Below, piece after piece: positions 22,677 to 32,904 of a DNA stretch of 64,000 bases. Under the pieces are notes generated by a model that was not told where the DNA came from, ran no database searches, and worked only from the letters and a program-made list of their open reading frames with translations. Made by a program: the position numbers and the translations under genes. Numbering within the stretch: position 1 is the first letter of the stretch; each line of letters opens with the position of its first letter. This DNA is from Leptodactylus fallax (lineage: Eukaryota > Chordata > Amphibia > Anura > Leptodactylidae): positions 867,001 to 931,000 of the forward strand of contig CAMRHE010000323.1 in assembly GCA_947044405.1 (NCBI GenBank), given 5' to 3'.

Positions 22677-23702
22677 ATGGACGGTGACGCACCCGTTCGG
22701 GAGAATGGTGCTGGAGGAAGAATGCCAGCAGGGGCTATAATGAGTCAGTTAGCTAAATTTGATGGCAATAATATGTCAGTGAGTATGTGGGTGGAACAGA
22801 TACGAATGATACAGCGAATGTACCAGACCGCACCAGAAGTACTAGTAGAGCTAGCAATATTGACATTACAAGGGGATGCTAAGACCACGGTGATATTGAG
22901 GCCATTTGAACAAAGGCAGACATTTGAGCAAGTAGTCCAGATTCTAGAAACCATTTATGGAGAAACTGCATTGCTGGGGTCTCTGCAGGCTCGGTTCTTC
23001 CAGAGGGTACAACAGGAGAATGAAAGCCTTCCCCAATATGCAAATGCCCTACAAGAACTGCTCCGAGATATTCAAAGGAAGGAAAGAGGGGGCTCGCCAG
23101 CCTTCTGTAACCCTGATCGGACTCTCCGTGACCAGTTTGTCCTGGGGATACGTGACGGCAGTTTAACTGTGACTATGCAGGATTTTATACGACGAGAGAC
23201 TGATGCTAAATTCCATGATGTACAGGTAGAGGCCATCTCCCGTGCCAATAGTATGGTCCCGAGGCCGCAGACCGCAGTTGGAGTTACTTTGTCACAGGGG
23301 GCTAGTTCTGGCTCAGAGACAGTAGAAAAAGGGACGGTTAAAGAAATTCTCACAGTAATGCAGAAACTTCAAGAACAAATGGAACACTTGCACACTCGTT
23401 GTGATGAGCAGTCTATGAAAATTGCAGACTTCCAGAAGACTGGAGATGAAAGGGTGAGCCATCCACACCCAGCAAGTCAGAATCACCCACCACCCCGCTG
23501 GAGGGGTGAGGATAGGACCCACCGAAGGGGTCCAAATCATTTAGTGCAGTGCTCAGGAGAAATCGAAGGGGCTTACCGAAGGGGCCCAAACAGATGGCCA
23601 GAACGACGGGGGATACGCTGCTGGGAGTGTGGACGGATGGGCCACGTTGCTGCTAGATGTCCAGAGCAGCGACAAACTTATGAGAGACCGCCGTTAAACT
23701 GA
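22677..23702 (+). CDS. gag: Gypsy gag, 341 residues, intact
   Basis: Structural polyprotein that packages the element RNA into particles. The first Met inside the element after the primer-binding site is at 22677; an open frame extends upstream into the LTR but is probably not translated. Near the C-terminus (residues about 315-328) is a CCHC zinc knuckle, CWECGRMGHVAARC, for RNA binding, preceded by a Pro/Arg-rich tail. The N-terminal two thirds resemble a retrotransposon gag capsid region (QARFFQRVQQENESL, LRDQFVLGI). The stop at 23700-23702 directly follows a GTTAAAC heptamer, and pol opens in the -1 frame. Confidence 0.9.
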   Translation: MDGDAPVRENGAGGRMPAGAIMSQLAKFDGNNMSVSMWVEQIRMIQRMYQTAPEVLVELAILTLQGDAKTTVILRPFEQRQTFEQVVQILETIYGETALLGSLQARFFQRVQQENESLPQYANALQELLRDIQRKERGGSPAFCNPDRTLRDQFVLGIRDGSLTVTMQDFIRRETDAKFHDVQVEAISRANSMVPRPQTAVGVTLSQGASSGSETVEKGTVKEILTVMQKLQEQMEHLHTRCDEQSMKIADFQKTGDERVSHPHPASQNHPPPRWRGEDRTHRRGPNHLVQCSGEIEGAYRRGPNRWPERRGIRCWECGRMGHVAARCPEQRQTYERPPLN

Positions 23703-24538
23703 AGTCCCCTGCTGCTGAAGGGCGTGTAGTAGGGGAGACTGACAAGGAGACTATGTGGGGAGAATGCCCTGATGATGACCTGATCGCTGCAAGTCCTGTC
23801 ATACAGGTGGAAATGGAGGGTATTCCGGTTACCGGGATGATTGACACGGGTTCCCAAGTAACGACCTTGAGTAGAGACTGTTATGAACGGTACTTCCGGC
23901 AACATGTGAAATATGATCCCCATACATTCGTACGAGTGGTCGCAGCTAACCAGTTACCAGTTCCGGTCGTGGGAGTGGCCTGGATGAATGTCCGGGTATG
24001 TGGCCAAGATCTAGGTAGGAAAGGCATTGTGGTGGTACAGGAGTCACATGAAGTAAAGGTCCCTGTCATTTTGGGGATGAATGTGTTAAAAGAATTAGAT
24101 CAGATCCTCTTTGAAAAGAAAGGTCACGGTTATTGGAAAGAAACCACCACCCATCGGCCTACTCAAACAGCTTTCCAGCGGCTGATCCGGACATGTGGCT
24201 TACAGAAAAGTTCAGATGCACAGCGTCCTCTGGCTCGAATTTCAGTTCCTTTGCATACAAAAGTTACACTGCCACCCAGTCGGGAGACAATAGTGTCCAT
24301 GCCCGTAGGCACCTGTCGGAAACTAGAGGGCATAGCTGTGTTGGTAGAACCACTGCAGGCAGCCGAAGGAGGTGTTGATCCGCTAGTGGCCCGTTCCTTG
24401 GCAATAGTTCGCAATGGAAGAGTACCACTTCGATGTGTAAACACTCAGGACCAGAGTGTGGACCTGACCCCAGGGAGGCAGCTGGCTAACATCTATGTGA
24501 CTCCGGAGGAAGTAAGGAAAGTAACCCAATGCAGCTGA
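23684..24538 (+). CDS. pol: Gypsy pol fragment 1: aspartic protease
   Basis: Frame -1 relative to gag, open from 23684 (the first ATG is at 23753). It carries the aspartic protease active site Asp-Thr-Gly-Ser at 23843-23854 (MIDTGSQVTTLS) and the downstream hydrophobic VILGMNVL, equivalent to the ILG motif near a retroviral protease C-terminus. The protease matures Gag-Pol. The frame stops at 24536-24538 before reverse transcriptase begins in another frame; a short stretch in the third frame (24532-24630) also looks protein-like, so more than one shift is likely here. Confidence 0.85.
   Translation, partial: ETAVKLKSPAAEGRVVGETDKETMWGECPDDDLIAASPVIQVEMEGIPVTGMIDTGSQVTTLSRDCYERYFRQHVKYDPHTFVRVVAANQLPVPVVGVAWMNVRVCGQDLGRKGIVVVQESHEVKVPVILGMNVLKELDQILFEKKGHGYWKETTTHRPTQTAFQRLIRTCGLQKSSDAQRPLARISVPLHTKVTLPPSRETIVSMPVGTCRKLEGIAVLVEPLQAAEGGVDPLVARSLAIVRNGRVPLRCVNTQDQSVDLTPGRQLANIYVTPEEVRKVTQCS
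23693..23740 (+). promoter_or_regulatory. Candidate -1 ribosomal frameshift signal between gag and pol
   Basis: The heptamer GTTAAAC (23693-23699), read G TTA AAC in the gag frame, sits immediately before the gag TGA. The -1 frame is open from 23684 into protease. Three to six bases downstream a stem can form between agtcccct (23703-23710) and aggggagact (23731-23740), with a 20-nt loop. GUUAAAC is a known slippery sequence (equine arteritis virus). The role here is inferred. Confidence 0.6.
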
Positions 24539-24557
24539 AGCCGACTGAAAGGGATGA

Positions 24558-24947
24558 GTGGACCGTAACTGTGCCATGGGAGAAGATGAGGAACCCACCT
24601 CTGAATGGAATGGCCGTGCAATCCGAGAACAGATGAAGATGGATGCAAGTTCATGTTCTCTGGAATGGGTGCAGAAGGTAGATGAACTGTTGTGGGAGAA
24701 CCGAGCCGCCTTTTCACGGTATGCTGAAGATTTTGGATGTACCACAGGGATCTACCATGAGATTCCCACAGGAGACACCCCTCCAATTAGAGAGCGCTAC
24801 CGACAAATTCCCCCACAGTTGTATCAGGAAGTAAAAGAACTGTTAGCTAAGATGCTACAGGGTGGGATCATCCAAGAAAGCCAGAGTCCCTGGGCAGCTC
24901 CTGTGGTGTTAGTAAGAAAAAAGATGGGTCCATCCGATTTTGCGTAG
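24558..24947 (+). CDS. pol: Gypsy pol fragment 2: start of reverse transcriptase
   Basis: Encodes the segment before the polymerase core ([19 protein letters not shown], then [21 protein letters not shown]), a typical gypsy RT N-terminus. After RKK the frame is lost at an A-run (24917-24922) that appears one A short; the next motif (Phe-Cys-Val-Asp-Tyr-Arg) continues in a different frame from 24923. Confidence 0.85.
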   Translation: MDRNCAMGEDEEPTSEWNGRAIREQMKMDASSCSLEWVQKVDELLWENRAAFSRYAEDFGCTTGIYHEIPTGDTPPIRERYRQIPPQLYQEVKELLAKMLQGGIIQESQSPWAAPVVLVRKKMGPSDFA

Positions 24948-25017
24948 ACTATCGGAAGTTAAACGCTTGCACCGTACGAGATTCCTACCCCTTGCCACGG
25001 ATTGAGGAGTCCCCTCA

Positions 25018-26514
25018 GCGCTAGGGAGAGCCCGGTACTTCTCCTCACTAGATCTGGCTAGTGGGTATTGGCAGGTGCCGATGGCCACAAAAGACAAGGA
25101 GAAGACGGCATTCATCTTGCCCATGGGACTATACGAATTTAACCGGATGCCCTTCGGGTTGACAAATGCACCCGGAACGTTTCAGCGGTTGATGGAGAAA
25201 TGTCTCGGTGACTTCAACTTTGAGTTCACTCTCATCTACTTGGATGACATTATAGTGTATTCTGCGACCTTTGAAGACCATCTCCACCAGTTGGGGCAAG
25301 TATTTCGAAGATTGCGGGAACATGGGCTCAAATTGAAACCCAGTAAATGTCGGTTGTTCCAATCTGAAATTGATTACTTGGGTCACCGCGTATCAGGAGA
25401 AGGGGTGAGACCATCAAGAGACAAGATAGCGGCTGTTCAAGATTGGCCAATACCGACTACCCTGCGAGAAGTGAGGGCGTTCCTTGGAGTAGCCGGTTAC
25501 TATCGACGGTTTATTAAGGATTTCGCCAAGGTAGCAGCACCACTTAATGCTCTCCTACGAGGCACATCCGGTGGTCCAAAGAACCGGTCCGTGAAGTGGG
25601 GACTTGAACAGGAACAAGCCTTCCAGGCATTAAAGGATGCACTGACAACAGCCCCAATCTTGGCATATGCTGATTACCACTTGCCGTTCCAGCTGTATAC
25701 GGATGCAAGCCTGTATGGTCTTGGAGCAGTGCTTTCCCAGCTTCAGGATGGCCAGGAGAGGGTCATAGCGTACGGCAGCCGGTCTTTGAGAGATTCTGAA
25801 AGAAACCCCGAGAATTATAGTTCATTTAAGTTGGAGCTGTTGGCACTGGTATGGGCCATGACCGAGAAATTCTCTGAATATTTGACCGGTGCTGAAGTTT
25901 TAGTACTGACTGACAACAACCCACTAGCTCACCTGGAAAATGCCAAGCTCGGGGCGTTAGAGCAGAGGTGGATAGCCCGAATGACTAAGTTCAATTACCG
26001 CATTAAGTATCGGTCCAAGACAGAGAACCAGAATGCTGACGGGCTTTCTAGGGTAACCGCCCAGACCCCCACAGTAGACGTGGATCATGAGTTGGAGCAT
26101 GTGGAGGTGCCCGACTTCAGCAGATTTTCACAGGCCTTGGCCGCCGCTAATCAGTTTGAGATGGAGGGGACTGAAACGGCTCCTTTCTTTGGTCCCTCAC
26201 GACAGGAATGGGCACAGATACAACAGACCCATGAGGGGCTGGCACAGATGATCAAGTGTGTTGAGAAAGGCCAGAAGCCCTGTAGAGAGGAAAGAGAACG
26301 ACTGACACGTGAGATATTATCTGTTTTGAGTCAGTGGGAAAAGTTGGAGATGAAAATGGAGTGCTATGCCGAAAGGTCTATTTACCTTCTGAGATCGACA
26401 TTCAATACCAAATTGTGGTGCCTAGTGAACTGGCTCGCTCCTTGGCAGTTGAGGCTCATAATAAGAATGGACATTTTGGTCATGAGAAGACCTTTCGTTG
26501 GTTACAGCGACTGA
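25018..26514 (+). CDS. pol: Gypsy pol fragment 3: reverse transcriptase core and RNase H
   Basis: In frame from about 25018, after a second single-base shift near 25012-25017. It contains [13 protein letters not shown] (first catalytic Asp), the fingers/palm segment [14 protein letters not shown], the polymerase active site YLDD (25237-25248) and the thumb ([12 protein letters not shown]). RNase H follows: LYTDAS, the helix with [10 protein letters not shown], and LTDNNPL, then QNADGLSR. Catalytic Asp/Glu residues are present. The last 60 residues before 26514 are an out-of-frame tail after another single-base shift near 26336-26352. Confidence 0.9.
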   Translation, partial: ALGRARYFSSLDLASGYWQVPMATKDKEKTAFILPMGLYEFNRMPFGLTNAPGTFQRLMEKCLGDFNFEFTLIYLDDIIVYSATFEDHLHQLGQVFRRLREHGLKLKPSKCRLFQSEIDYLGHRVSGEGVRPSRDKIAAVQDWPIPTTLREVRAFLGVAGYYRRFIKDFAKVAAPLNALLRGTSGGPKNRSVKWGLEQEQAFQALKDALTTAPILAYADYHLPFQLYTDASLYGLGAVLSQLQDGQERVIAYGSRSLRDSERNPENYSSFKLELLALVWAMTEKFSEYLTGAEVLVLTDNNPLAHLENAKLGALEQRWIARMTKFNYRIKYRSKTENQNADGLSRVTAQTPTVDVDHELEHVEVPDFSRFSQALAAANQFEMEGTETAPFFGPSRQEWAQIQQTHEGLAQMIKCVEKGQKPCREERERLTREILSVLSQWEKLEMKMECYAERSIYLLRSTFNTKLWCLVNWLAPWQLRLIIRMDILVMRRPFVGYSD

Positions 26515-27836
26515 TTTACTGCCCTGGTCTTCGTCAAATGGTCGAAGAAGTATGCCGCAGCTGTCGAACTTGTGAGATCCATAAGGCAATAGAACAGAGA
26601 GCTCCCCTGCAAACCATCGTGACCCAGGAACCTTTAGAAATCGTCATGATAGACTATCTAATGGTGGGCCCATCCAATAGCGGACACCAGTATTGCCTCG
26701 TAATGGTGGATCACTTCACCAAATTTGCGGTGGTAACCGCCACCAAGGACCAGACAGCTGAGTCAGCAGCTCGTGCTCTGTGCCAAGATTTCATTCGAGT
26801 ATATGGGTGCCCCCAACGCATCCACTCCGACCAGGGCGCCTGCTTTGAGGGACACGTAATGAAAGAAGTTCAACGTATCTACGGGATACAGAAGTCGCAC
26901 ACGACTCCATACCACCCTCAGGGAAATGGGGCCTGTGAAAGATTCAACAGAACTCTGCTACAGATGCTGCGGACTCTGGAGGAAGACAAGAAGTTACAGT
27001 GGCCTCAGTTCTTGTCTGAAATGGTGTGGGCCTATAACAATCAGGTCCATTCTACAACGGGGTACTCTCCTTATACACTTCTCTTTGGGCGGTCTGGGCG
27101 AAGTATAGGAGAATTACAGTTGAATGATGTGGATGGGTTCCCTCCGAGGGATCCAACCTCTTGGGTGCGGGCGCATCGGCAGAGACTTGAGACGATCCAT
27201 CGATTGGTGCGGCAGCGCCTGCAAGAACATCCCCATCCTGATAAGACCCCAGTGCAAGAAGCACCATTGCAACCAGGCGACCTGGTGCTAGTTCGTGTCA
27301 AGAAACCCCAAGGGAAATTGGAAAGCAGATGGGAGGCTTTGCCGTATCGTGTTGTTGGCCGCAAGTATGCGAATGGGCCAGTGTACCAGGTCCAGAAAGA
27401 AGGAACTGATTGTGTTCGAGTACTTCACCGAAATATGTTGCGCCTGTGTCATTCTGAAGGGACAAATCACGATGGGCCTGCCAATGTGAATGAGCTCCCA
27501 CAGTCAGAGAATGGAGGTGCGGAATGGGCCTCCGACGAGGAGGATGATTGTTGGCCGATCCCTGCTCCTGGGGATGTTCCACCTGTGACTACTGTATCTC
27601 CGGCCTGTGCCCCCTCTGGTGCGGAATCCGCTGGTCCTTCTCAGCCCATAGCTGCAGCACCCCATAATATACCACCGGTCCTCAGACGGACCACTAGGCC
27701 AAATGCTGGTATTCCCCCTGTTCGGTATGCGCAGGATGAGTTTGTTTGGCCTGCCATACATCGGTATACTACCACCCTGTGCATAAAAGTACAACCCTCT
27801 GGATATACAGTCATAGGCAGGGACTGCCAATCTTAA
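26334..27836 (+). CDS. pol: Gypsy pol fragment 4: integrase
   Basis: Integrase inserts the cDNA into the genome. It has an N-terminal zinc-binding region ([10 protein letters not shown] and CRSCRTC, an HHCC pattern) and a DDE core: Asp in MIDYLM, Asp in HSDQGACF and Glu in NGACERFNR. A C-terminal GPY/F-like module follows (RWEALPYRVVGRKY) and a Pro-rich tail. True entry is by readthrough from RNase H in another frame; the ATG at 26334 is only the frame start. Stop at 27834-27836, 14 bp before the 3' LTR. Confidence 0.9.
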   Translation: MGKVGDENGVLCRKVYLPSEIDIQYQIVVPSELARSLAVEAHNKNGHFGHEKTFRWLQRLIYCPGLRQMVEEVCRSCRTCEIHKAIEQRAPLQTIVTQEPLEIVMIDYLMVGPSNSGHQYCLVMVDHFTKFAVVTATKDQTAESAARALCQDFIRVYGCPQRIHSDQGACFEGHVMKEVQRIYGIQKSHTTPYHPQGNGACERFNRTLLQMLRTLEEDKKLQWPQFLSEMVWAYNNQVHSTTGYSPYTLLFGRSGRSIGELQLNDVDGFPPRDPTSWVRAHRQRLETIHRLVRQRLQEHPHPDKTPVQEAPLQPGDLVLVRVKKPQGKLESRWEALPYRVVGRKYANGPVYQVQKEGTDCVRVLHRNMLRLCHSEGTNHDGPANVNELPQSENGGAEWASDEEDDCWPIPAPGDVPPVTTVSPACAPSGAESAGPSQPIAAAPHNIPPVLRRTTRPNAGIPPVRYAQDEFVWPAIHRYTTTLCIKVQPSGYTVIGRDCQS

Positions 27837-27850
27837 AGTGGGGGGGAATA
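27837..27850 (+). other. Polypurine tract
   Basis: AGTGGGGGGGAATA directly before the TG of the 3' LTR, the expected plus-strand primer site in reverse transcription. Confidence 0.75.
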
Positions 27851-28820
27851 TGTAAGAGACAGCCAATGTTGTCCTAAGCTTTATTTGTCTGTATAAACTG
27901 TTAATGTTGAATGTATTTCTGTGATTCTGTTCCTTTAAGACAGCAGCCATTGTAATTGTGACATGATGCTGGAGTGACTCCCCCCCCTTTTATGTCAGCT
28001 TGCCTGTTCTGCAGACAGAATGTGAGCAGAGAAGCAGGAAGTGACGAGACAGAGAGCAGCAGCCATCTTAGCAAGTGTTGTATTGAACTGGTGTGGAGAT
28101 TTTTCTGTACAGCTAAGCTGTATCTTGGTCCAGAGACAAACAGAGTGTAAAGAGACAACAGGACTAGTGAGTCCATGTGAAAGGAACTGTGCTCAGTGGC
28201 TGATCAGTGAGACTGACATTGTGACTGTGTATATGGATACCACAGATAGAGACTCGCAGTGCTGTTGATGTACTGGACAGCACCTGCTAAACCCCGGCTT
28301 ACATCCCAGCTCAGTGTATGGATTCGGCAGGACTGTCAGTGTGCTGAGTGGAATCTGCTGTTGGATTACATTGCATTCATTGGGTTTCCCTGTTAAAAGG
28401 ACTTCATTTCTCCCAAGATCCTGATAACCGTGAGGAGAGGACGTTTCGCTATAAAAGAAAGGAACGACTTTGGGCCCCACCGCGCGCTTCTACAGACTGT
28501 AAGCGGTCCACCTGGACCACTGGGGAAAAGGGGGTGCACCCAAATGTGATGTCAGGGTCAGTTAGGGATAGTTTTGAGTATATTGTTCATTCAGTGTCCA
28601 TACTGCAGAAGTGGACAGAGTAAAAGTAGAAACCATTGCAGAATTTGCCTTGAAATTGTTCATGCTATATTGTATATTTTGCTTGTCTTTAGCCCTGTCA
28701 TTTTACCTTTAACTAACCTTTATTAACTTATAGTAAATATATATTTTTTTTTTTAATATCCGGGGTGGGGTGTTTTTTTGTTTGGGGGGGGGAACCCCCT
28801 GCCTTGTTTTGTTTTTTGCA
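27851..28820 (+). repeat. 3' LTR of the gypsy element
   Basis: Starts TGTAAGAGACAG. Clean to about 28749, then the last 70 bases align to the 5' LTR end only as a G/T-substituted version (for example ccgcgtgtgcgttc against ccggggtggggtgt). The end at 28820 is inferred from that alignment. Confidence 0.83.
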
Positions 28821-29113
28821 CTATCATATCTATTTGTTGGGTGGGGGGGGGGGGTGGGGGGGGGGGGGGGGGCTCCTATCTTTGTTGGTGGGGGGGTGGG
28901 GTGTGGGGGGTGGGTTGTCTCTGTTTTTTTTGTGGTGGGGGGGGTGTTGGTGGGGTGGGGGTTGGGGTCATTTTTTTGGCTGTGGGGGGGGGGGGGGGGG
29001 GGGGGGGGTTGGGGGGGCTTTAGGTTGTTTGTGGGGGGGGGGGGGGGGGGGTGGGGGTGGGGGGGATATTTATGTGTTTGTGGGGGGGGGGGGGGTGGGG
29101 TGGGGGTTGGGGA
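28750..29113. other. G/T-smeared low-complexity tract at the right gypsy junction
   Basis: Long G runs with interspersed T. Underlying LTR end and then 49-bp satellite phrases (for example ctatcatatctatttgttgg for ctaacctatctatctgcagg) can still be traced. A matching tract is at 21555-21790. I read it as poor sequence quality rather than real DNA. Confidence 0.7.
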
Positions 29114-30597
29114 AATAAATCTATCTGCATGGCTGGTTGATATTCTGGGTCTGGTGACACTAACCTATCTATCTGGAGGGCTGGGGTGATATGCTGGTTC
29201 CGGTGACTCTAACCTATCTATCTGTTGGACTGGGGTGATATGCTGGGTCTGGTGACACTAACCTATCTATCTGCAGGGCTGGGGTGATATGCTGGGTCTG
29301 GTGACACTAACCTATCTATCTGCAGGGCTGGGGTCTGGTGACAGTAACCTATCTATCTGCATGGCTGGTTGATATTCTGGGTCTGGTGACACTAACCTAT
29401 CTATCTGGAGAGCTGGGGTGATATGCTGGTTCTGGTGACTCTAACCTATCTATCTGCAGGACTGGGGTGATATGCTGGGTCTGGTGACACTAACCTATCT
29501 ATCTGCAGGGCTGGGGTGATATGCTGGTTCTGGTGACACTAACCTATCTATATGCAGGGCTGGGTTGATATACTGGTTCTGGTGACCCTAACCTATCTAT
29601 CTGCAGGGCTGGGTGATATGTTGGTTCTAATGACACTAACCTATCTATCTGCAGGGCTGGGTTGATATGCTGGGTCTGGTGCCACTAACCTATCTATCTG
29701 CAGGGCTTGGGTGATATGCTGGGTTCTGGTGACACTAACCTATCTATCTGCAGGGCTGGGGTGATATGCTGGGGTCTGGTGACACTAACCTATCTATCTG
29801 TAGGACTGGGGTGATATGCTGGGTCTGGTGACACTAACCTATCTATCTGCAGGGCTGGGGTGATATGCTGGGTCTGTTGACCCTAATCTATCTATCTGCA
29901 GGGCTGGTTGATATGCTGGTTCTGGTGACACTAACCTATCTATCTGCAGGGCTGAGGTGATATGCTGGTTGTGGTGACACTAACCTATCTATCTGCAGGG
30001 CTGGGGTGATATGCTGGGGTCTGGTGACACTAACCTATCTATCTGCAGGACTGGGGTGATATGCTGGTTCTGGTGACACTAACCTATCTATCTGCATGGC
30101 TGGTTGATATTCTGGGTCTGGTGACACTAACCTATCTGGAGGGCTGGGGTGATAGCTGATTCTGGGGCCCAACCCATCTCCGGGCGGGCGCTAACCTATC
30201 TATCTGTTGGACTGGGGTGATATGCTGGGTCTGGTGACACTAACCTATCTATCTGCAGGGCTGGGGTGATATGCTGGGTCTGGTGACACTAACCTATCTA
30301 TCTGCAGGGCTGGGGTCTGGTGACAGTAACCTATCTATCTGCATGGCTGGTTGATATTCTGGGTCTGGTGACACTAACCTATCTATCTGGAGAGCTGGGG
30401 TGATATGTTGGGTCTGGTGACACTAACATATCTATCTGCAGGGCTGGGGTGATATGCTGGTTCTGGTGACACTAACCTACCTATCTGCAGGGCTGGGGTG
30501 ATATGCTGGTTCTGGTGACACTAACCTATCTATCTGCAGGGCTGGGGTGATATGCTGGTTCTGGTGACACTAACCTATCTATCTGATATGCTGGGTT
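29114..30597. repeat. 49-bp satellite array, main block (about 30 units)
   Basis: Tandem copies of a 49-bp unit containing ggtgacactaacctatctat, ctgcagggctgg and ggtgatatgctgg. Variants such as ggttctgg/gggtctgg and truncated units occur, and a higher-order repeat is visible (29110-29410 resembles 30180-30400). It is the continuation of foldback element A on the far side of the gypsy insertion and ends about 28 bp from the FN3-5 exon. Confidence 0.95.
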
Positions 30598-30625
30598 CCA
30601 GTGAGTTAAGAGTTAGAAAATTTAC

Positions 30626-30765
30626 CTCCTGAGTGGTTCCACCGCTGCGGGGCGTCCATTGCAATCTGTACATGGCAATATCTGGAGCAAAGCGGATCCA
30701 GTAAGCTCTGAAACTGTGTGTGGTTATATCTCTGACATCCAGATTACGAGGATTTGGGACCGGTT
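30626..30765 (-). CDS. COL14A1: COL14A1 exon: FN3 domain 5, first half
   Basis: 140 nt, phase 1 in and 0 out. It encodes VPNPRNLDVRDITTHSFRAYW and MYRLQWTPRSGG. The donor is CAG GAG|gtaaat. The downstream 9.8-kb intron contains the 49-bp satellite and the gypsy element; satellite units begin about 30 nt past the donor. Confidence 0.92.
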
Positions 30766-30879
30766 CTGTGTGTGGAAATGACACTGTTTTCATGGCCAGA
30801 AATATACATGGCTTTTTGTAATGTTATAATATAACACAATATATGAGTAGAATATTAGAAAATGGAGTTCAAGATCCTC

Positions 30880-31110
30880 ATCAGTTGGTGAGAGAGTCTC
30901 TTGGCCTGGAGGACCCATCCTGTCCTGCATTACACACACAAATGACTGACTTGAATGGACATTGTGTAATGCTTAGTTTCCCCTGTAGGAGGCGCTGTAG
31001 GGAAACAGAACGCTTACTGCCACATTTCTCTACTGGGAGTCTCTGCAGGGCACTTACTGATCTGATTATTGTCATGGGATATATCTGACAAGTAGGGATT
31101 GTCCAAAGCA
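30880..31110. repeat. Dispersed repeat, same family as the host of the 12-13 kb hAT insertions
   Basis: Shares acttgaatggacattgtgta, ctgtaggaggcgctgtaggg, cttactgatctgattattg and caagtagggattgt with 12596-12661 plus 13665-13760, which is the same repeat split by the hAT element. Class unknown. Confidence 0.65.
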
Positions 31111-31443
31111 TAGAAACCCTGTAAGTATTCTCAAGCCAATGTCAGTTTCTGGATATCAGGTTATCACAATGCTGGAATCCCCAGCAACAAGTGTTAGAAT
31201 TCACAAATAGGCTCTATAAAAATGTGGTAAACTAGTAAACCTCATTTCATATGGAAAGAACACTACAGGGGAACATTATGGGGCATATTCACACCACCCA
31301 CTTTGAAAGGGAGGAGGGCCAACTTCAGCTGTTCACCATGGACCTATAGAAACTGTAGGGACTGCCTATTTTGTATGTACACCTTTGGGTTACATACTTT
31401 TAAGAAGATCTGATATAGTCACCATTAACTCTACTAGACATAC

Positions 31444-31570
31444 TTGTAGTAAAAGTTCCAGTGAGGGGCTCAGATTGTCCTTCATCAAATACAGAGAAGA
31501 TGGCCACCGTGTATTCGGTCAATGAGGTTAACTTCTTCAAGTCATAAGTTGCAATTTTCCCGACTTCCAC
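31444..31570 (-). CDS. COL14A1: COL14A1 exon: FN3 domain 4, second half
   Basis: 127 nt, phase 0 in and 1 out. It encodes [20 protein letters not shown], then [11 protein letters not shown]. The donor is ACAA|gtatgt. The upstream intron (31571-34200) contains the second copy of the foldback element with its 49-bp satellite. Confidence 0.93.
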
Positions 31571-31854
31571 CTGTCAAATACATGGAGTTACATGATGTAT
31601 ATCTTAGAGAGTCCACCTAATGTCATTAATAGTCTACACATGGTCAATACCTGGTGTATTTAACCCAACATGTTGGAAGGACCCCCTGACAGCAGACAGA
31701 TTGGCCGGGTTATGAGGGACTAGTAAAGAAAATACATAGAAAATGGAATATCAGAAGAACAATGGTTAGTAAAACACTCAAAGGTTAGACAAGCATAAAA
31801 GTAAAACTAAGACATAAAGGAAAAAGTAATAACATGCAGTTAAAAATTGTAGAC

Positions 31855-31975
31855 TTAAACAAGGGAACCAATGAGTCTTAACCAAGGGAACCAATGGGAC
31901 TTGACCAAGGGAACCAATGGGACTTGACCAAGGGGGGAACCAATGGGACTTGACCAAGGGCAACAACGGAACTTC
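31855..31975. repeat. 23-bp minisatellite (about 5 units)
   Basis: Copies of aagggaaccaatgggactt plus gacc, the fourth with extra Gs. Located in the intron between the FN3-4 exons. Confidence 0.9.
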
Positions 31976-32904
31976 ATTCTGACTGGCATTACAGATTTCT
32001 ATCTGCATCACTTTTTATACAGGACATCCGTGTTAGACTGGCCCACCAGAGTACCAGAGGAACCTCCAGTGGTCACAGGTTCTAACACAATAATGAACCA
32101 GCAGAAGACACCAAGAGTTGAAGAGTATTATGGTCTATTGTAGGGTTGGTTGGAGAATCTTTTTTTTTGGCAGGTCCACGGAACCTCAGTAAGACACTGC
32201 CTGATGTAATGTATTTGTAGTTACATAAATTTATCATAAATATCTAAAATTACTAAAGATGGCAACAGATCTAAAGACCCTCACCCCAATACTTCTGCAT
32301 TATAGATGCCATGGTCGTGAGAGAATGTGCATGGATGAAATTTGCAATGATGTGAAGAAGTAATGGTTGGCTGGACAGTAAAACTCCACCAAACTTTTAT
32401 CATTGATAATACAGGAAGTCTATGAGGTGCAACTTCAGCCAATAGCTGCAGAACAGGAAGTGATGTCAGAGAGGTACGTTGTTCTGGCAAGTTCTCCTGT
32501 ACAGTCCAGTAATGTGCACCAGTAGTTGTCATTTCCAGTGGTGCTAAGGACCTATACAGTGCACAGGAACCAGGAAACTTGTATTTGAGTGACTGATGAA
32601 AAAGAATGAATGGTCCTGGTATGTTACATGACCCCAAGAGGTCCATGTATACACAATATGCAAGGTTGCCTGGAGTTTCAATAAATTTTAAGAGAAAATC
32701 CTCATTGAACCAAGGAATTTCACATGCAGTGGATTCCTTTGGAATCAAAGAAGCTTAGGGTGATGGATGTGGCTCCTTTATTTTAGAAGTCCATGCTTCC
32801 CGACCAATAATGTGAAATTTTAGACGATGGTTTGGTGAGAATTTTCACTATTTTAGTCACATTGTTAAAGGCACTCTATTACTAGAACCCAGTAAATCAA
32901 CTCA

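Larger units (their letters stand above)
21672..28820 (+). mobile_element. Ty3/gypsy LTR retrotransposon, about 7.1 kb, young
   Basis: Complete layout: 5' LTR, primer-binding site, gag, protease, reverse transcriptase, RNase H, integrase, polypurine tract, 3' LTR. Integrase follows RNase H, as in Ty3/gypsy (Metaviridae). It lies in the same 49-bp satellite array on both sides, in the antisense direction to COL14A1. Over the roughly 780 bp readable in both LTRs I find only two differences, both homopolymer lengths. The pol frame is broken by several single-base shifts. Outer ends of both LTRs are obscured by G/T-rich smear, so exact ends and target duplication are estimates. I see no envelope gene. 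Confidence 0.93.

Noticed and set aside
28765..29189. Gly/Trp/Val-rich open frames on the plus strand
   Set aside because: They fall in the G/T-smeared tract at the gypsy junction, probably sequencing artefact; composition alone keeps the frame open.
32281..32748. 155-codon open frame on the minus strand
   Set aside because: No recognisable domain and no match to the COL14A1 reading frame. It may be part of an old repeat; I cannot support a gene.
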